The position numbers and the translations under genes were made by a program. A stretch of DNA of 64,000 bases from Cecembia rubra (GTDB lineage: Bacteria; Bacteroidota; Bacteroidia; Cytophagales; Cyclobacteriaceae), in the NCBI RefSeq assembly GCF_003014575.1, contig NZ_PYGF01000011.1, positions 89,463 through 153,462 of the forward strand, in the 5' to 3' direction. Positions 27,117-36,384 of the stretch are shown here, one piece after another; the stretch's first letter is position 1; each line of letters starts with the position of its first letter. The notes beneath the pieces are model-generated. The model did not search any database, was not told the origin of the DNA, and worked only from the letters and a program-made list of their open reading frames with translations.

Positions 27117-28404
27117 AAAACTGGTGGAGAAGATCAGGGCGTCCTTTGAGGATCATGAGGAGGCTTTTGATTCCAAGGAGTGGGAAAAACTTTCCACTGC
27201 TTATTTCAGGCCTAAAAAAGGCTTGGCAAATGCACCATGGATCTTATGGGCAGCATCTATGATTGCTGTGTTAGGCCTTGGCATGCTTTTCTTCAACCTG
27301 AATAAGGTGTTGGATGCTCCTTCGGCTGAAGAAATAGCAGAAACCAATATTGAAATTCCAAATGTGATAGAAAATGGCGCCACAGCCCCTGGCTTAGATA
27401 AAGCAGTACAGCAAGAATTAGGAAAAAACTTTGAAGAGCCACTTATTGCTTTATCCGATGCTGATTGGAAAAATAAGCTACCTGGTGTGACACCCAATGT
27501 TCCCAAAATTGAATTACCAATCGCATTAGATTTACCAAAGGAACATATTATAGCCAAGGTAGAGATAGTTCAAAGTTCAGAAATTTTTGAGGATAGTATT
27601 TACAATAAAAATGACCTGCCCAGCCCATTTATTGCGCAGTTCAGAGAACAGGAAGAAGAACTTGCAAAAGCTTCAATTTCTGCCTGGCTCCAAGAGGGGA
27701 AAAATACTTCTGAAGATTTGGAAGAAAACAATTCAAAATCAAATCCATTAAAATTAGGACTGTTGGTAGCACCCCAGACGGTTGCCAATTCCAATCAATC
27801 ACTTAATTTGGGGGGAGGACTTGCCTCCGAGTTTTCATTTTCCAGAAGGTTGAAATTGGATGTAGGAATGGTATATGCCAGTCAAAATCTGAGCCCCAAC
27901 AATTCGAATTTTAATAGTTTGTTGGCCAATTCAGCCAATGAAGCAGACAGTTATAGGTTATCTGCATTGAATACCAATGTTGTGACTGCAACAACTGAGC
28001 TTAGGTTTGGGCAGTTGGAAATCCCTGTAAATTTGAAGTATATGCTTTGGGACAAGAAATCAGCAGGAATTTATGTTCTTTCTGGTTTTTCCAATATGTT
28101 TTTCCTTAATCAAAGGAGCGTTTATACCTTTAGTGCATTAAATATGAACAGCGGGGGCTTTGCTATAGGCCAAAATGCAGTTCAGACTTTTACACAGACA
28201 GTTAGGCCAGAATCGGGTTCCGACAATGGGAATATGGGCCAATTAATCAATTTTGGGATTGGTTATGAGCATAGCTTAAGTAATGGTACCTTTATTTCCG
28301 TGGAGCCCTTTTACAAAACCTCATTGGGAGGGCAGACTTTTTTGGGGCAGCAACTTTCCATTGGTGGTTTGAACTTGAGAATGAATTTTCAATTAAAAAA
28401 ATAG
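27097..28404 (+). CDS. membrane-anchored protein with C-terminal beta-barrel-like domain, possible anti-sigma partner
   Basis: 435 residues. The N-terminus is cytosolic in style (about 45 charged residues), followed by one transmembrane helix (PWILWAASMIAVLGLGMLFF, about 46-66), a Glu/Pro-rich linker to about 215, then a beta-barrel-like C-terminal half (LGGGLASEFSFSRRLKLDVG, YEHSLSNGTFISVEPFYKTS) ending in LRMNFQLKK. The start overlaps the sigma gene by 20 bp, so production is coupled. This design recurs beside ECF sigma genes in Bacteroidota; a role in binding the sigma factor through the N-terminus is inference. Confidence 0.75.
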   Translation: MKEQFDKKLVEKIRASFEDHEEAFDSKEWEKLSTAYFRPKKGLANAPWILWAASMIAVLGLGMLFFNLNKVLDAPSAEEIAETNIEIPNVIENGATAPGLDKAVQQELGKNFEEPLIALSDADWKNKLPGVTPNVPKIELPIALDLPKEHIIAKVEIVQSSEIFEDSIYNKNDLPSPFIAQFREQEEELAKASISAWLQEGKNTSEDLEENNSKSNPLKLGLLVAPQTVANSNQSLNLGGGLASEFSFSRRLKLDVGMVYASQNLSPNNSNFNSLLANSANEADSYRLSALNTNVVTATTELRFGQLEIPVNLKYMLWDKKSAGIYVLSGFSNMFFLNQRSVYTFSALNMNSGGFAIGQNAVQTFTQTVRPESGSDNGNMGQLINFGIGYEHSLSNGTFISVEPFYKTSLGGQTFLGQQLSIGGLNLRMNFQLKK

Positions 28405-28413
28405 ATATAGTTT

Positions 28414-29370
28414 ATGCAAATGCGATTTAGCGTATGGTTGATAGGGGTTTTATTTGCCCTGAATAGTTGTATTCAAGGAGTAGAATCAGATCTTGAAAAG
28501 GCGATTGAGAGAGATGATAGGCTCTTAAAAGAATTCTTACAGCGAAATAATATCGATGCAGTGGAAACGCCGCTGGGCTATTATTATGTAAGAGAAGTAA
28601 GTGCAGCCACAGGAAATCAGATTGTAAACAATGATATCGTTGGTATTTACTATGAAATTAGGACTATCAATGGGCAATTGATTGAAGATTATTTTGATGA
28701 AACCAAACCTCCTAAGATTTTTGCGCATTCTGAAGGGGGATTGGTGCCGAGGGCAATCAATTTTGCGGCCGGATTGGCCAAAGAAGGTGAGATATTAAAG
28801 CTATATGTGCCATCTTATCTGGCATATCAAGATTACACTTATCAGCAACTGATTCTTCCCAATTCCAATTTGCAGATTAGGGTGAAATATGCCAAAATCT
28901 ACACAGTGGAAGAAATAAAAACTTTAGAAGATCTTGCTATACAGGATTACATTGCAGCTAATGAACTAGAAGGTTTCCAAAAAACGCCTGAAGGCTTATA
29001 TCTTAAAATTGTTTCCGGAGGCAATACCACAGGAACAGTTACAGCTGCAGGAAATGTCATTGGCTTTACCTATGGTTTGTTTCAAATGGGGGATAACCAA
29101 GCACTAGCGGAATCCTCTAATACCATGAGCCCAATCCAAATTTCTCTGGGCAATCCATCAAATCTTCAATTTTTAAATTTGGCATTCCTAGGTTTGAGGT
29201 TAAATGCCGAAATAGAGGTCTTTTCCCCTTCCCATTTGGCATTCGGTAAAACAACTCAAGTGATTCCATTTCAGATCAGGAGGGATTTATTTCAAAAAAG
29301 TTTCATTCCCCAGGTTGCACGTCCATTTGAGCCAGTTTACTTAAAGGCCAAATTGGTAGATATCAGGTAA
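28414..29370 (+). CDS. lipoprotein with two FKBP-type peptidyl-prolyl isomerase-like domains
   Basis: 318 residues, lipoprotein signal ending ALNSC. Two FKBP-like units follow: about 45-165 (TPLGYYYVREVSAATG, NDIVGIYYEIRTINGQLIE) and about 185-318 (TPEGLYLKIVSGG, VIGFTYGLFQMGD). Each starts with the GLYYxI...G lead-in of secreted Bacteroidota FKBPs. The usual catalytic aromatic residues are not clearly conserved in either unit, so isomerase activity is uncertain. It is 9 bp after the barrel gene in the sigma operon and is closed by a terminator. Confidence 0.75.
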   Translation: MQMRFSVWLIGVLFALNSCIQGVESDLEKAIERDDRLLKEFLQRNNIDAVETPLGYYYVREVSAATGNQIVNNDIVGIYYEIRTINGQLIEDYFDETKPPKIFAHSEGGLVPRAINFAAGLAKEGEILKLYVPSYLAYQDYTYQQLILPNSNLQIRVKYAKIYTVEEIKTLEDLAIQDYIAANELEGFQKTPEGLYLKIVSGGNTTGTVTAAGNVIGFTYGLFQMGDNQALAESSNTMSPIQISLGNPSNLQFLNLAFLGLRLNAEIEVFSPSHLAFGKTTQVIPFQIRRDLFQKSFIPQVARPFEPVYLKAKLVDIR

Positions 29371-29386
29371 ATTCATTCCAAGTATT

Positions 29387-29419
29387 AAAAGCCTCCTTTA
29401 GTAAAAAAGGAGGCTTTTT
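29387..29419 (+). terminator. terminator of the ECF sigma operon
   Basis: Stem AAAAGCCTCCTTT / AAAGGAGGCTTTTT, 16 bp after the FKBP-like gene stop; T run GCTTTTTG. Confidence 0.9.
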
Positions 29420-29496
29420 GTTGGAGATAGGTTGAATTTTTTGTTTTGGGCAAAGCTTTTCATCAAATTGCATCATAATCAAACCCAAATATTACC

Positions 29497-30405
29497 ATGA
29501 GTTATCTTTTTGAAAGTTTCAGTGGCTGGAAAGCCTATTGTGAAGCTAAAAACATAAGCCTTTTTGATTCAGTCATTGAATATGAGGTTGTACAAAAAGG
29601 AAATACAGAAGAGCGCATATGGGATGGCCTATTAAAGGCTTATACGGTCATGAGGGAGGCAGTTGAAACTGGATTGAAAGAAGAAATGAATTCCCGATCA
29701 GGCATGATCAACAATGGTGCAAAGAAAGTTTTTCATCATCCATTGACAGTTTTATCCCCAGAGTTTCAGAAATTAATTTCAAGGGCCTTGGCTGCTAAGG
29801 AAGTGAATTCCTGTATGGGAAGAGTAGTAGCGGCCCCTACCGCGGGAGCATCTGGAATTCTTCCAGGTACATTGTATACGCTTCAGGAAATCCATGGGCT
29901 TTCGGATAGAAAAATATTGGAAGGTTTATTGGTAGGTGCAGGTATAGCTTTGATCATTGAAGAAAAAGCCAGTCTGGCAGGGGCAGTTGGTGGCTGTCAG
30001 GCAGAGACAGGCTCTGCAGCAGCTATGGCTGCAGGTGCAATTGTACATTGTTTGGGAGGGGATGTGGATCAGGTTTTTAATGCTGTGGCTATTACTATTC
30101 AATGTATGTTGGGCCTGGTTTGTGATCCTGTGGCCGGATTGGTAGAAGTACCTTGTGTGGTAAGAAATGCCAGTGCGGCGGCTATTGCCAACAGCTCTGC
30201 TCAGATTGCATTGGCCTATGTAAGTGCTGTTATTCCTGTGGATGAATGTGTTGAGGCTATGGGTGAAATAGGAGCAAGTATGGAATCTAGGTACAAAGAA
30301 ACAGCCATGGGAGGATTGGCAGCAACATTGACTGGTCAGGAAATTGCCAAGAGGGTCCTAATCCAGGATATTGAAATTCTTCCTGATGAAACCTTACCGG
30401 AGTAA
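29497..30405 (+). CDS. sdaAA: L-serine dehydratase, iron-sulfur-dependent, alpha subunit
   Basis: 302 residues of the Fe-S serine dehydratase alpha chain, which deaminates L-serine to pyruvate. Cluster Cys residues are visible in GGCQAETGSA and in the C-x10-C pair GLVCDPVAGLVEVPC. SCMGRVVAAPTAGASGILPG is the substrate-site signature. Two-subunit enzymes also need a beta chain (ACT domain); it is absent here, so it must lie elsewhere, or this long alpha chain acts alone. The last 12 bp overlap the convergent membrane-protein gene. Confidence 0.92.
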   Translation: MSYLFESFSGWKAYCEAKNISLFDSVIEYEVVQKGNTEERIWDGLLKAYTVMREAVETGLKEEMNSRSGMINNGAKKVFHHPLTVLSPEFQKLISRALAAKEVNSCMGRVVAAPTAGASGILPGTLYTLQEIHGLSDRKILEGLLVGAGIALIIEEKASLAGAVGGCQAETGSAAAMAAGAIVHCLGGDVDQVFNAVAITIQCMLGLVCDPVAGLVEVPCVVRNASAAAIANSSAQIALAYVSAVIPVDECVEAMGEIGASMESRYKETAMGGLAATLTGQEIAKRVLIQDIEILPDETLPE

Positions 30406-30846
30406 AAAGTCAAAAAATGGAATTGAAAGCAGCCAATGGATAGAAGCGCCCATTATAGTAGACCAGATCAGGGCGCTTACCAACATATAGCTAAAAATTT
30501 TTCTTTTGGCCACATTGAATGCAATTAAAACAATTGTTCCACCAATTGGGGTTAAGAGCAAAGGGGTAATAGTTGCTATTCCTACTGGTCCAAATTTTTT
30601 CCATGTCTTGACAATAGCCCTACTCTTTTTGCTGAATTTTTTTGCAGATAACCTGAAATTCCATTGGGATTTAAACCAATCCCCCAAAAATGTAACCAAC
30701 AATACCGAAGTCATCATACCTCCAACTGTTACAGTCACAATTTCAAGTAATGAATATTCTGCCGCAGCCCCTAAAATAGGTCCTGCAATAAATTTGAAAA
30801 GGCTTGCGAACCAGATGGCAAAAAACTTTAAAAAATAGGCTATCAT
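30394..30846 (-). CDS. small integral membrane protein, function unknown
   Basis: 150 residues with about four hydrophobic segments (near residues 5-20, 30-55, 87-110 and 118-140). A GPVGIATITPLLLTPIGG segment resembles the small multidrug-export-like PF06695 group, but the match is by eye only. The start overlaps the upstream antiporter stop (ATGA), so the two are co-translated. Its 3' end overlaps sdaAA by 12 bp on the opposite strand. Confidence 0.65.
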   Translation of the reverse strand: MIAYFLKFFAIWFASLFKFIAGPILGAAAEYSLLEIVTVTVGGMMTSVLLVTFLGDWFKSQWNFRLSAKKFSKKSRAIVKTWKKFGPVGIATITPLLLTPIGGTIVLIAFNVAKRKIFSYMLVSALIWSTIMGASIHWLLSIPFFDFLLR

Positions 30847-31769
30847 AATATAAAATAGAGATATGCCCCATATATAACAAGGAGAAACAAACCTTCACGC
30901 CTTGAAATTTTAAGCCTGGTTCTTAAAACAGGGTACAAGACCAAGGTCAATCCAAGCATCCAGATAAAATCCTGTCCCAAAAAAGCATCAGCTACAGGTA
31001 TCGGTTTAATTATTGAAGTGACACCGATAATGGCCAGAATATTCATGATATTACTTCCCAGGATATTCCCGATAGCAATATCTGTTTCTTTTTTTATTCC
31101 TGCTATCACTGAAGTGACCAATTCCGGAAGACTTGTGCCTACTGCAATTACTGTTACCCCTATTATCCTTTCACTTACGCCAAAAACCTGGGATATTTTT
31201 ACTGCATTATCTACCAAAAGGTCAGAGCCATAATAAAGTCCCAATATGCCTAGAAGCAGTAACAGTATAGATTTCCATAAAGGTGTCTGCTTTACTTCTT
31301 CATCAACGATCGATATTTCGCTGTCCGCTTTTTTAAGTTTACTAAAGAAATACCAGTTGAGTGCGATTAGTAGTACAAACAATAATATTCCTTCTATTCT
31401 TGAAATCATGCCATTCAGGGCCAATATATAAAATAGAATAGCACTGAGAAGTGTAGCAAGGTAATCCAGTTTGAGAATGGACCGGATAATATGTATGGGA
31501 TAGATAATTGCACTTATACCCAATACCAGTGAGATGTTGGATATGTTGGAGCCAATGACATTGCCCATGGCGATATCACTGTTTCCTTTAAGAGCGGCAT
31601 TGACGCTCACCAATAATTCCGGGGCTGAAGTCCCAAAAGCGACCACTGTAAGTCCAATCAATCCAGCGCTAATTCCTAATTTGCTGGCCAAGGCAGTTGC
31701 ACCATCTACGAGGTATTTGCCACCGGCTAAAAGAATAGCCAGTCCAACTAACAACATCAAATAAACCAT
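30843..31769 (-). CDS. calcium/sodium antiporter (CaCA superfamily, YrbG-like)
   Basis: 308 residues, about ten transmembrane helices. The two alpha repeats that form the ion-binding centre are clear and inverted relative to each other: GTSAPELLVSVNAALKGNSD with GNVIGSNISN, and GTSLPELVTSVIAGIKKETD with GNILGSNIMN; both Glu residues of the PEL motifs are present. It exports Ca2+ against Na+ or H+. It is 6 bp after upp and overlaps the membrane-protein gene by 4 bp, forming a three-gene minus-strand operon. Confidence 0.93.
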   Translation of the reverse strand: MVYLMLLVGLAILLAGGKYLVDGATALASKLGISAGLIGLTVVAFGTSAPELLVSVNAALKGNSDIAMGNVIGSNISNISLVLGISAIIYPIHIIRSILKLDYLATLLSAILFYILALNGMISRIEGILLFVLLIALNWYFFSKLKKADSEISIVDEEVKQTPLWKSILLLLLGILGLYYGSDLLVDNAVKISQVFGVSERIIGVTVIAVGTSLPELVTSVIAGIKKETDIAIGNILGSNIMNILAIIGVTSIIKPIPVADAFLGQDFIWMLGLTLVLYPVLRTRLKISRREGLFLLVIYGAYLYFIL

Positions 31770-31775
31770 TCTAGA

Positions 31776-32426
31776 TTAAATTTTATCCCCAAAACAAAGA
31801 TCCCCAGCGTCCCCTAATCCCGGAACGATATAAAATTTGTCATTTAATTTTTCATCCAATGCTCCTATCCAGAGTTTATAAGGCACATTGATATTGTTTT
31901 GGATAAAGGAAACCCCCTCTGGTGCTGCAATTAAGCAGGCAATATGTATGGTTTTTGGAGTTCCATTTTGTAATAGGTTTTGGATAGTCTTTACAAAAGA
32001 TTTTCCGGTAGCAAGCATAGGATCTATCAAAATTACCTCTCTTCCTTCAATGTTTGGGGCAGCTTGGTAAAGAAATTCAATTTCAACCTCTTTGTCACCT
32101 TCTTTTTCAGGTTTCCGGTAGGCGCCCACGAATCCACTGTCTGCTTGGTCAAAATAATTCAAAAACCCCTGATAAAAGGGTATGGATGCCCGTAAAACAC
32201 TGATAAGTACAGGTTTTTCTTTCAGTTTTTTTGCTTTTGTTTCAGTGAGAGGTGTATGGATTTGGATTTCCTCATAATCCAGCACTTTGGAAATTTCATA
32301 TGCCATGATTTCCCCTAATCGCTCAAGATTATTTCTGAATTTCCATCGGTCATGCTGGATATGGATATCACGGACTTCAGATAGAAACTGATGTGCGATA
32401 CTGTTTTCTTTTGCTAAAACAAACAT
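31776..32426 (-). CDS. upp: uracil phosphoribosyltransferase
   Basis: 216 residues. Converts uracil and PRPP to UMP in pyrimidine salvage. The PRPP-binding loop is VILIDPMLATGKSF, with LISVLRASIPFYQGF and the uracil-binding C-terminal IVPGLGDAGDLCFG. The usual PAPEG... segment appears as AAPEGVSFI. First gene of the upp-antiporter-membrane protein unit; its leader contains a perfect 10-bp inverted repeat (32448-32490). Confidence 0.94.
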   Translation of the reverse strand: MFVLAKENSIAHQFLSEVRDIHIQHDRWKFRNNLERLGEIMAYEISKVLDYEEIQIHTPLTETKAKKLKEKPVLISVLRASIPFYQGFLNYFDQADSGFVGAYRKPEKEGDKEVEIEFLYQAAPNIEGREVILIDPMLATGKSFVKTIQNLLQNGTPKTIHIACLIAAPEGVSFIQNNINVPYKLWIGALDEKLNDKFYIVPGLGDAGDLCFGDKI

Positions 32427-32732
32427 AGCTTTTTGCTTTTTATTCAGCTATTTCAAAATCAGATAGTATGTTTTGTTTTCTTTGAAATAGGCCCTAAAGG
32501 TAGGAAATAAAATGCGTTTTGATGGGAATTATGTCCTTTGTATTTTTTTAGAAATACCTTCCCAGGCCAAATGCTCTGTTTTTTAAAAGTATTCAAGCAT
32601 CCAACTTATGCTCAACGAATAGGTCAGTGGTATAAAATTGGCATTTCTTGATATTTTATTTCTATGGTTTGACTTATCCTGGAAAGATTTACTAAATTCT
32701 GATCAAATTTAGACCCGGACAAACCTATTGAC
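32427..32732. other. divergent spacer between upp and the IlvD/Edd gene, with an inverted repeat
   Basis: 306 bp without a gene. The one clear structure is the perfect inverted repeat CTATTTCAAA (32448-32457) / TTTGAAATAG (32481-32490), 23 bp apart, in the upp leader or promoter. It could form an RNA hairpin in the upp transcript or bind a dimeric regulator. Nothing else was recognised. Confidence 0.55.
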
Positions 32733-34451
32733 ATGAAAGAGAAAAAATTGAGAAGCCAGGAATGGTACGGCCGTAAAGGCAAAGATGGATTTATATACAG
32801 ATCTTGGATGAAAAATCAGGGATTGCCCCATCATCTTTTTGAAGGGAAAAAGCCTGTTATTGGTATCTGTAACACCTACTCCGAGCTCACCCCCTGTAAC
32901 GCCCATTTTAGAGAATTGGCGGAAGCAGTAAAAAGGGGTGTCTGGGAAGCAGGAGGCTTTCCGTTGGAGTTTCCCGTTATGTCTCTGGGGGAATGTTCCA
33001 TCAAGCCTACAGCAATGCTGTTTAGGAACCTTGCCAGTATGGATGTGGAGGAAAGTATCCGTGCTAATCCAATGGATGGGGTGATATTGCTGTGTGGCTG
33101 TGACAAAACAACTCCTTCCCTTGTGATGGGTGCGGCAAGCGTCAATCTGCCCACAATGGTAGTTTCAGGAGGACCAATGTTGGCCGGCTGGTTCAAAGGA
33201 AAGAAAATAGGAACTTCTGATGTATGGAGGTTTGCGGAACAGTACAAAAAGGGAGAGCTTTCAGAGGAAGATTTTGTAGCAGCAGAGGCGGCTATGTCAA
33301 GATCAAGGGGACACTGTGCTCCGATGGGAACAGCTTCATCCATGGCTGCTATGGTAGAAGCACTGGGACTTGCCTTGCCGGACAATGCAACCATACCTGC
33401 AGCTGACTCCAGGAGAAAGGTTCTCGCCCACATGGCAGGGATGAGAATAGTAGAAATGGTCCGGGAAGACCTCAAGATGACGGATATTCTGACCAGAAAA
33501 GCTTTTGAAAATGCCATTATGGTCAATGCCGCTATTGGAGGCTCGACCAACTTTATCCTCCATCTCCTTGCAATTGCAGGAAGGATTGGAGTAGAATTGG
33601 ATATTGAAGATTTCGATAAATTCTCAACCAATATCCCATTGATTGCCAATATTCAGCCTTCAGGAGAGCATTTTGTGGAGGATCTGTTCTATGCAGGAGG
33701 CATGCCTGCAGTCATGAAGGAAATAGAGAGTATTTTACATACTGATCAGATCACCGTCAATGGGAAAACTATCGGTGATAACATTACCAATGCAGAATGT
33801 TATAACCGAGAACTGATTGGTACTATGGAGAAGCCCTTTAAACCTGAATCAGGTATTGCAGTGCTCAAAGGCAATCTCTGCCCCCAAGGTGCCGTACTGA
33901 AGCCATCTGCAGCTACTCCCTCCCTTTTGAAACACAGAGGAAGAGCAGTGGTTTTTGAAGATATAGACGACTACAAGAAGCGAGTGGATGATCCGGATTT
34001 GGATGTCACACCGGAGTCGGTTTTGGTCATGAAAAATGTAGGTCCAAAAGGATATCCCGGAATGCCTGAAGTAGGCAACATGGCATTACCTGCAAAAATC
34101 CTTGCCCAAGGCATATCGGATATGGTAAGGATTTCTGATGGAAGAATGAGCGGTACAGGTTTTGGTACTGTGGTATTGCATGTATCCCCAGAATCGGCAG
34201 TTGGGGGAAACCTTGCCCTTGTTGAGAATGGGGATTGGATTACCTTGGATGTACCCAACAGGACTTTGACCCTTGAGGTTTCAGAAGAGGAACTTGAAAA
34301 TAGGAGAGCGTCATTTAAGCCATTGGACCTTGGTTATGATAGGGGATATGTGAATTTGTTTATCCAAAATGTGACACAAGCACATGAAGGAGTTGATTTT
34401 GATTTTCTGAAAGGGGCATCAGGGCCTGAAGTGAAAAGAGATTCTCACTAA
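32733..34451 (+). CDS. IlvD/Edd family sugar-acid dehydratase (L-arabinonate-dehydratase-like)
   Basis: 572 residues. The three Fe-S cysteines are visible: TPCNAH, LLCGCDKTTPS and RGHCAPMGTASSM; the C-terminal catalytic-Ser region is SDGRMSGTGFGTVVLHV. The opening (RSWMKNQGLPHHLFEGKKPV) and overall length resemble pentonate/hexonate dehydratases rather than the branched-chain enzyme IlvD. Expected reaction: dehydration of an aldonic acid to a 2-keto-3-deoxy acid. An SDR gene begins 5 bp after the stop, supporting a sugar-oxidation pathway; the substrate is not determined and IlvD activity cannot be ruled out. Confidence 0.88.
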   Translation: MKEKKLRSQEWYGRKGKDGFIYRSWMKNQGLPHHLFEGKKPVIGICNTYSELTPCNAHFRELAEAVKRGVWEAGGFPLEFPVMSLGECSIKPTAMLFRNLASMDVEESIRANPMDGVILLCGCDKTTPSLVMGAASVNLPTMVVSGGPMLAGWFKGKKIGTSDVWRFAEQYKKGELSEEDFVAAEAAMSRSRGHCAPMGTASSMAAMVEALGLALPDNATIPAADSRRKVLAHMAGMRIVEMVREDLKMTDILTRKAFENAIMVNAAIGGSTNFILHLLAIAGRIGVELDIEDFDKFSTNIPLIANIQPSGEHFVEDLFYAGGMPAVMKEIESILHTDQITVNGKTIGDNITNAECYNRELIGTMEKPFKPESGIAVLKGNLCPQGAVLKPSAATPSLLKHRGRAVVFEDIDDYKKRVDDPDLDVTPESVLVMKNVGPKGYPGMPEVGNMALPAKILAQGISDMVRISDGRMSGTGFGTVVLHVSPESAVGGNLALVENGDWITLDVPNRTLTLEVSEEELENRRASFKPLDLGYDRGYVNLFIQNVTQAHEGVDFDFLKGASGPEVKRDSH

Positions 34452-34456
34452 AGACA

Positions 34457-35218
34457 ATGAAAAATCATCAAAGAGTGGCCTTGATTACTGGGGCAGGACA
34501 GGGTATTGGATTAGAGATAGCAAGATTGCTTTCTGTAAATGCCCACCATGTCATTATCAATGACATTGAAAAAAGCCTAACGGAGGAGGCGGTTTCCGAC
34601 TTGCTGAATACAGCAAAAGGCAAGGTTATAGGAGTATCAGGGGATTCGGGAAATCCTGAAACTATTCTTGAAATGACCGATATGGCTGCCCATGAATTTG
34701 GCAAATTAGATATAGCCATTGCCAATGCAGGCATAACCCTCTACGGTAATTTTATGGAATATTCTTTTGAGGATTTTATGGAAGTGATGCGGATCAATAT
34801 GGCCGGCACTTTTTTCCTTGCCCAAGCTGCTGCCCAAATGATGAAAAAACAGAAAGATGGTGGATCACTACTCTTTACCTCATCAGTAACTGCCCATCAG
34901 GCACATAAAAACCTGGCAGCTTATGCCATGAGCAAGGCAGGGATAGAAATGTTGGCAAGAAATCTTGTGATTGAACTTTCTGAATATGGTATCAATGTAA
35001 ATACAATTGCTCCTGGTGCTACGTTGACCAATAGGACTGCTCTGGACAAAGATTATGAAAATACATGGTCCAGAATTACTCCAATGGGTAGACCTGCCTC
35101 GGTGAAAGATGTCGCTCATGCTGCAATGTTTCTTGTTTCGGAAGAAGCAAGGCATATTACTGGTCAAAACCTTATAATTGACGGTGGATGGACAAGTATC
35201 AGTCCATCCCCGTATTAA
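34457..35218 (+). CDS. SDR family NAD(P)-dependent oxidoreductase
   Basis: 253-residue classical short-chain dehydrogenase: nucleotide motif TGAGQGIG near residue 11-18, IANAGI (NNAG equivalent), catalytic Ser in TSSVTAHQ and Y-x3-K in YAMSKAG, then the family terminus GQNLIIDGGWTS. Located 5 bp after the sugar-acid dehydratase; an aldose dehydrogenase feeding that enzyme is the natural guess. Substrate unproven. Confidence 0.9.
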   Translation: MKNHQRVALITGAGQGIGLEIARLLSVNAHHVIINDIEKSLTEEAVSDLLNTAKGKVIGVSGDSGNPETILEMTDMAAHEFGKLDIAIANAGITLYGNFMEYSFEDFMEVMRINMAGTFFLAQAAAQMMKKQKDGGSLLFTSSVTAHQAHKNLAAYAMSKAGIEMLARNLVIELSEYGINVNTIAPGATLTNRTALDKDYENTWSRITPMGRPASVKDVAHAAMFLVSEEARHITGQNLIIDGGWTSISPSPY

Positions 35219-35270
35219 GGTTTGAAAAGAAATATTTCATGCATTGCATTTAACTTTGCCCAATTATTCG

Positions 35271-35717
35271 ATGAAGACGTTTTTTGAAGATATTCTTGAA
35301 TACACATTTAGAAGTAACCATGCCATGATTCTTCTTTTGGAGAAGAACGAGAAAAAGGTTTCTACGAAAGCTTTAAATCAAGCCAGCCATCTCCTGATTG
35401 CGCATCAATTGTGGAACAGAAGATTGGAAGGCAAATCCAATGACTTAGGCTTATGGGATCTTTTGCAAGTAGAAAATATGGGGGAAATGAACCAAGAATT
35501 GTACCAGCAAACTATGACTCTGCTCCAGCAAACCCCACTAAATCAAGTGATAAGTTACCATGATACCAAAGGGAATCCCTACACCAACACTTTCCAGGAA
35601 ATTCTCTTTCATTTGGTCAATCATAGTACATACCATCGAGGTCAGGTTATTGCCCAATTGAAAGAAGATGGAATAGAAGTAGCATCAACAGATTATATTT
35701 ACTGGAAACGGAAATAG
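35271..35717 (+). CDS. DinB family (four-helix metal-binding) protein
   Basis: Start set at ATG 35271 (148 residues); the longer frame begins at TTG 35244. Typical DinB/YfiT-like pattern: N-terminal helix with HAMILLLE, central LLIAHQLWNRRL with a metal-ligand His, and C-terminal LVNHSTYHRGQVIAQL, whose two His complete the three-His metal site. Many members are thiol-S-transferases, most are uncharacterised. It follows the SDR gene by 52 bp on the same strand. Confidence 0.85.
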   Translation: MKTFFEDILEYTFRSNHAMILLLEKNEKKVSTKALNQASHLLIAHQLWNRRLEGKSNDLGLWDLLQVENMGEMNQELYQQTMTLLQQTPLNQVISYHDTKGNPYTNTFQEILFHLVNHSTYHRGQVIAQLKEDGIEVASTDYIYWKRK

Positions 35718-35724
35718 ATTTTTA

Positions 35725-36384
35725 ATGCAAATAATCAAGCCGGCCAATCATTTCCCAGCCCCTTGGGATTTACAGGGGGAAGGGATAATTATGGTGTTCA
35801 ACTTTAAAAAGGACTGGGTAGAAAACAATGCTTTTTTAAATGCAGACCAAAAAGGAAAATTTTTGGGTGGACTTGGTTATGTCATGCTGGTCAATTATCA
35901 CCAATCACCTGTAGGACCTTACAAAGAACTTTTGATCATTCCAGGAAAGTTTTCTCCTCATAATAGACAGTCCATAACCAAGATTTTTGTGGATTCAGAT
36001 TCAAGCACCCAAAATGGAAGATTCAATTGGGGCATCCCAAAAGAAACTGTGCCGATGATTTGGAGATCAGAAAAGAATTGGGATACAATTGGAATTGGTC
36101 AAGAGGACGATCCCATTCTTTTTTGTAAAATAAAAACATATGGAATTCCCTTTCCTGCCACTACCAAATTAGTTCCAATTAAATTGTACCAAGAGTTAAG
36201 CGGACAAATTTTCCTTACCAATCCACAAGGATCAGGTTGGGGCAAATTGGCAAAAGTTGAGTCTTTAAGGGTTAATAAAGATTTTTTTCCCAACATAAGT
36301 GAGCAAAAGCCACTTTTTTGTTTCAAAGTCAATTCTTTCCACATGCATTTCCCTGAATCTATAATCAAATATGTTGTCAGGTAA
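35725..36384 (+). CDS. acetoacetate decarboxylase-like fold protein
   Basis: 219 residues. PAPWDLQGEG start, then VGPYKELLIIPG and the central GRFNWGIPKE, resemble the ADC-like family, in which a Lys after a GxPK motif forms the Schiff base; a Lys is present in GIPKE. It lacks other clear catalytic signatures, so it may be a related binding protein. It starts 7 bp after the DinB gene and its 3' end overlaps the next SDR by 14 bp, so all are probably co-transcribed. Confidence 0.65.
   Translation: MQIIKPANHFPAPWDLQGEGIIMVFNFKKDWVENNAFLNADQKGKFLGGLGYVMLVNYHQSPVGPYKELLIIPGKFSPHNRQSITKIFVDSDSSTQNGRFNWGIPKETVPMIWRSEKNWDTIGIGQEDDPILFCKIKTYGIPFPATTKLVPIKLYQELSGQIFLTNPQGSGWGKLAKVESLRVNKDFFPNISEQKPLFCFKVNSFHMHFPESIIKYVVR

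Noticed and set aside
32876..33649. 257-residue minus-strand frame inside the IlvD/Edd gene
   Set aside because: Antisense shadow of a conserved dehydratase; Ser/Ala-rich with no domain.
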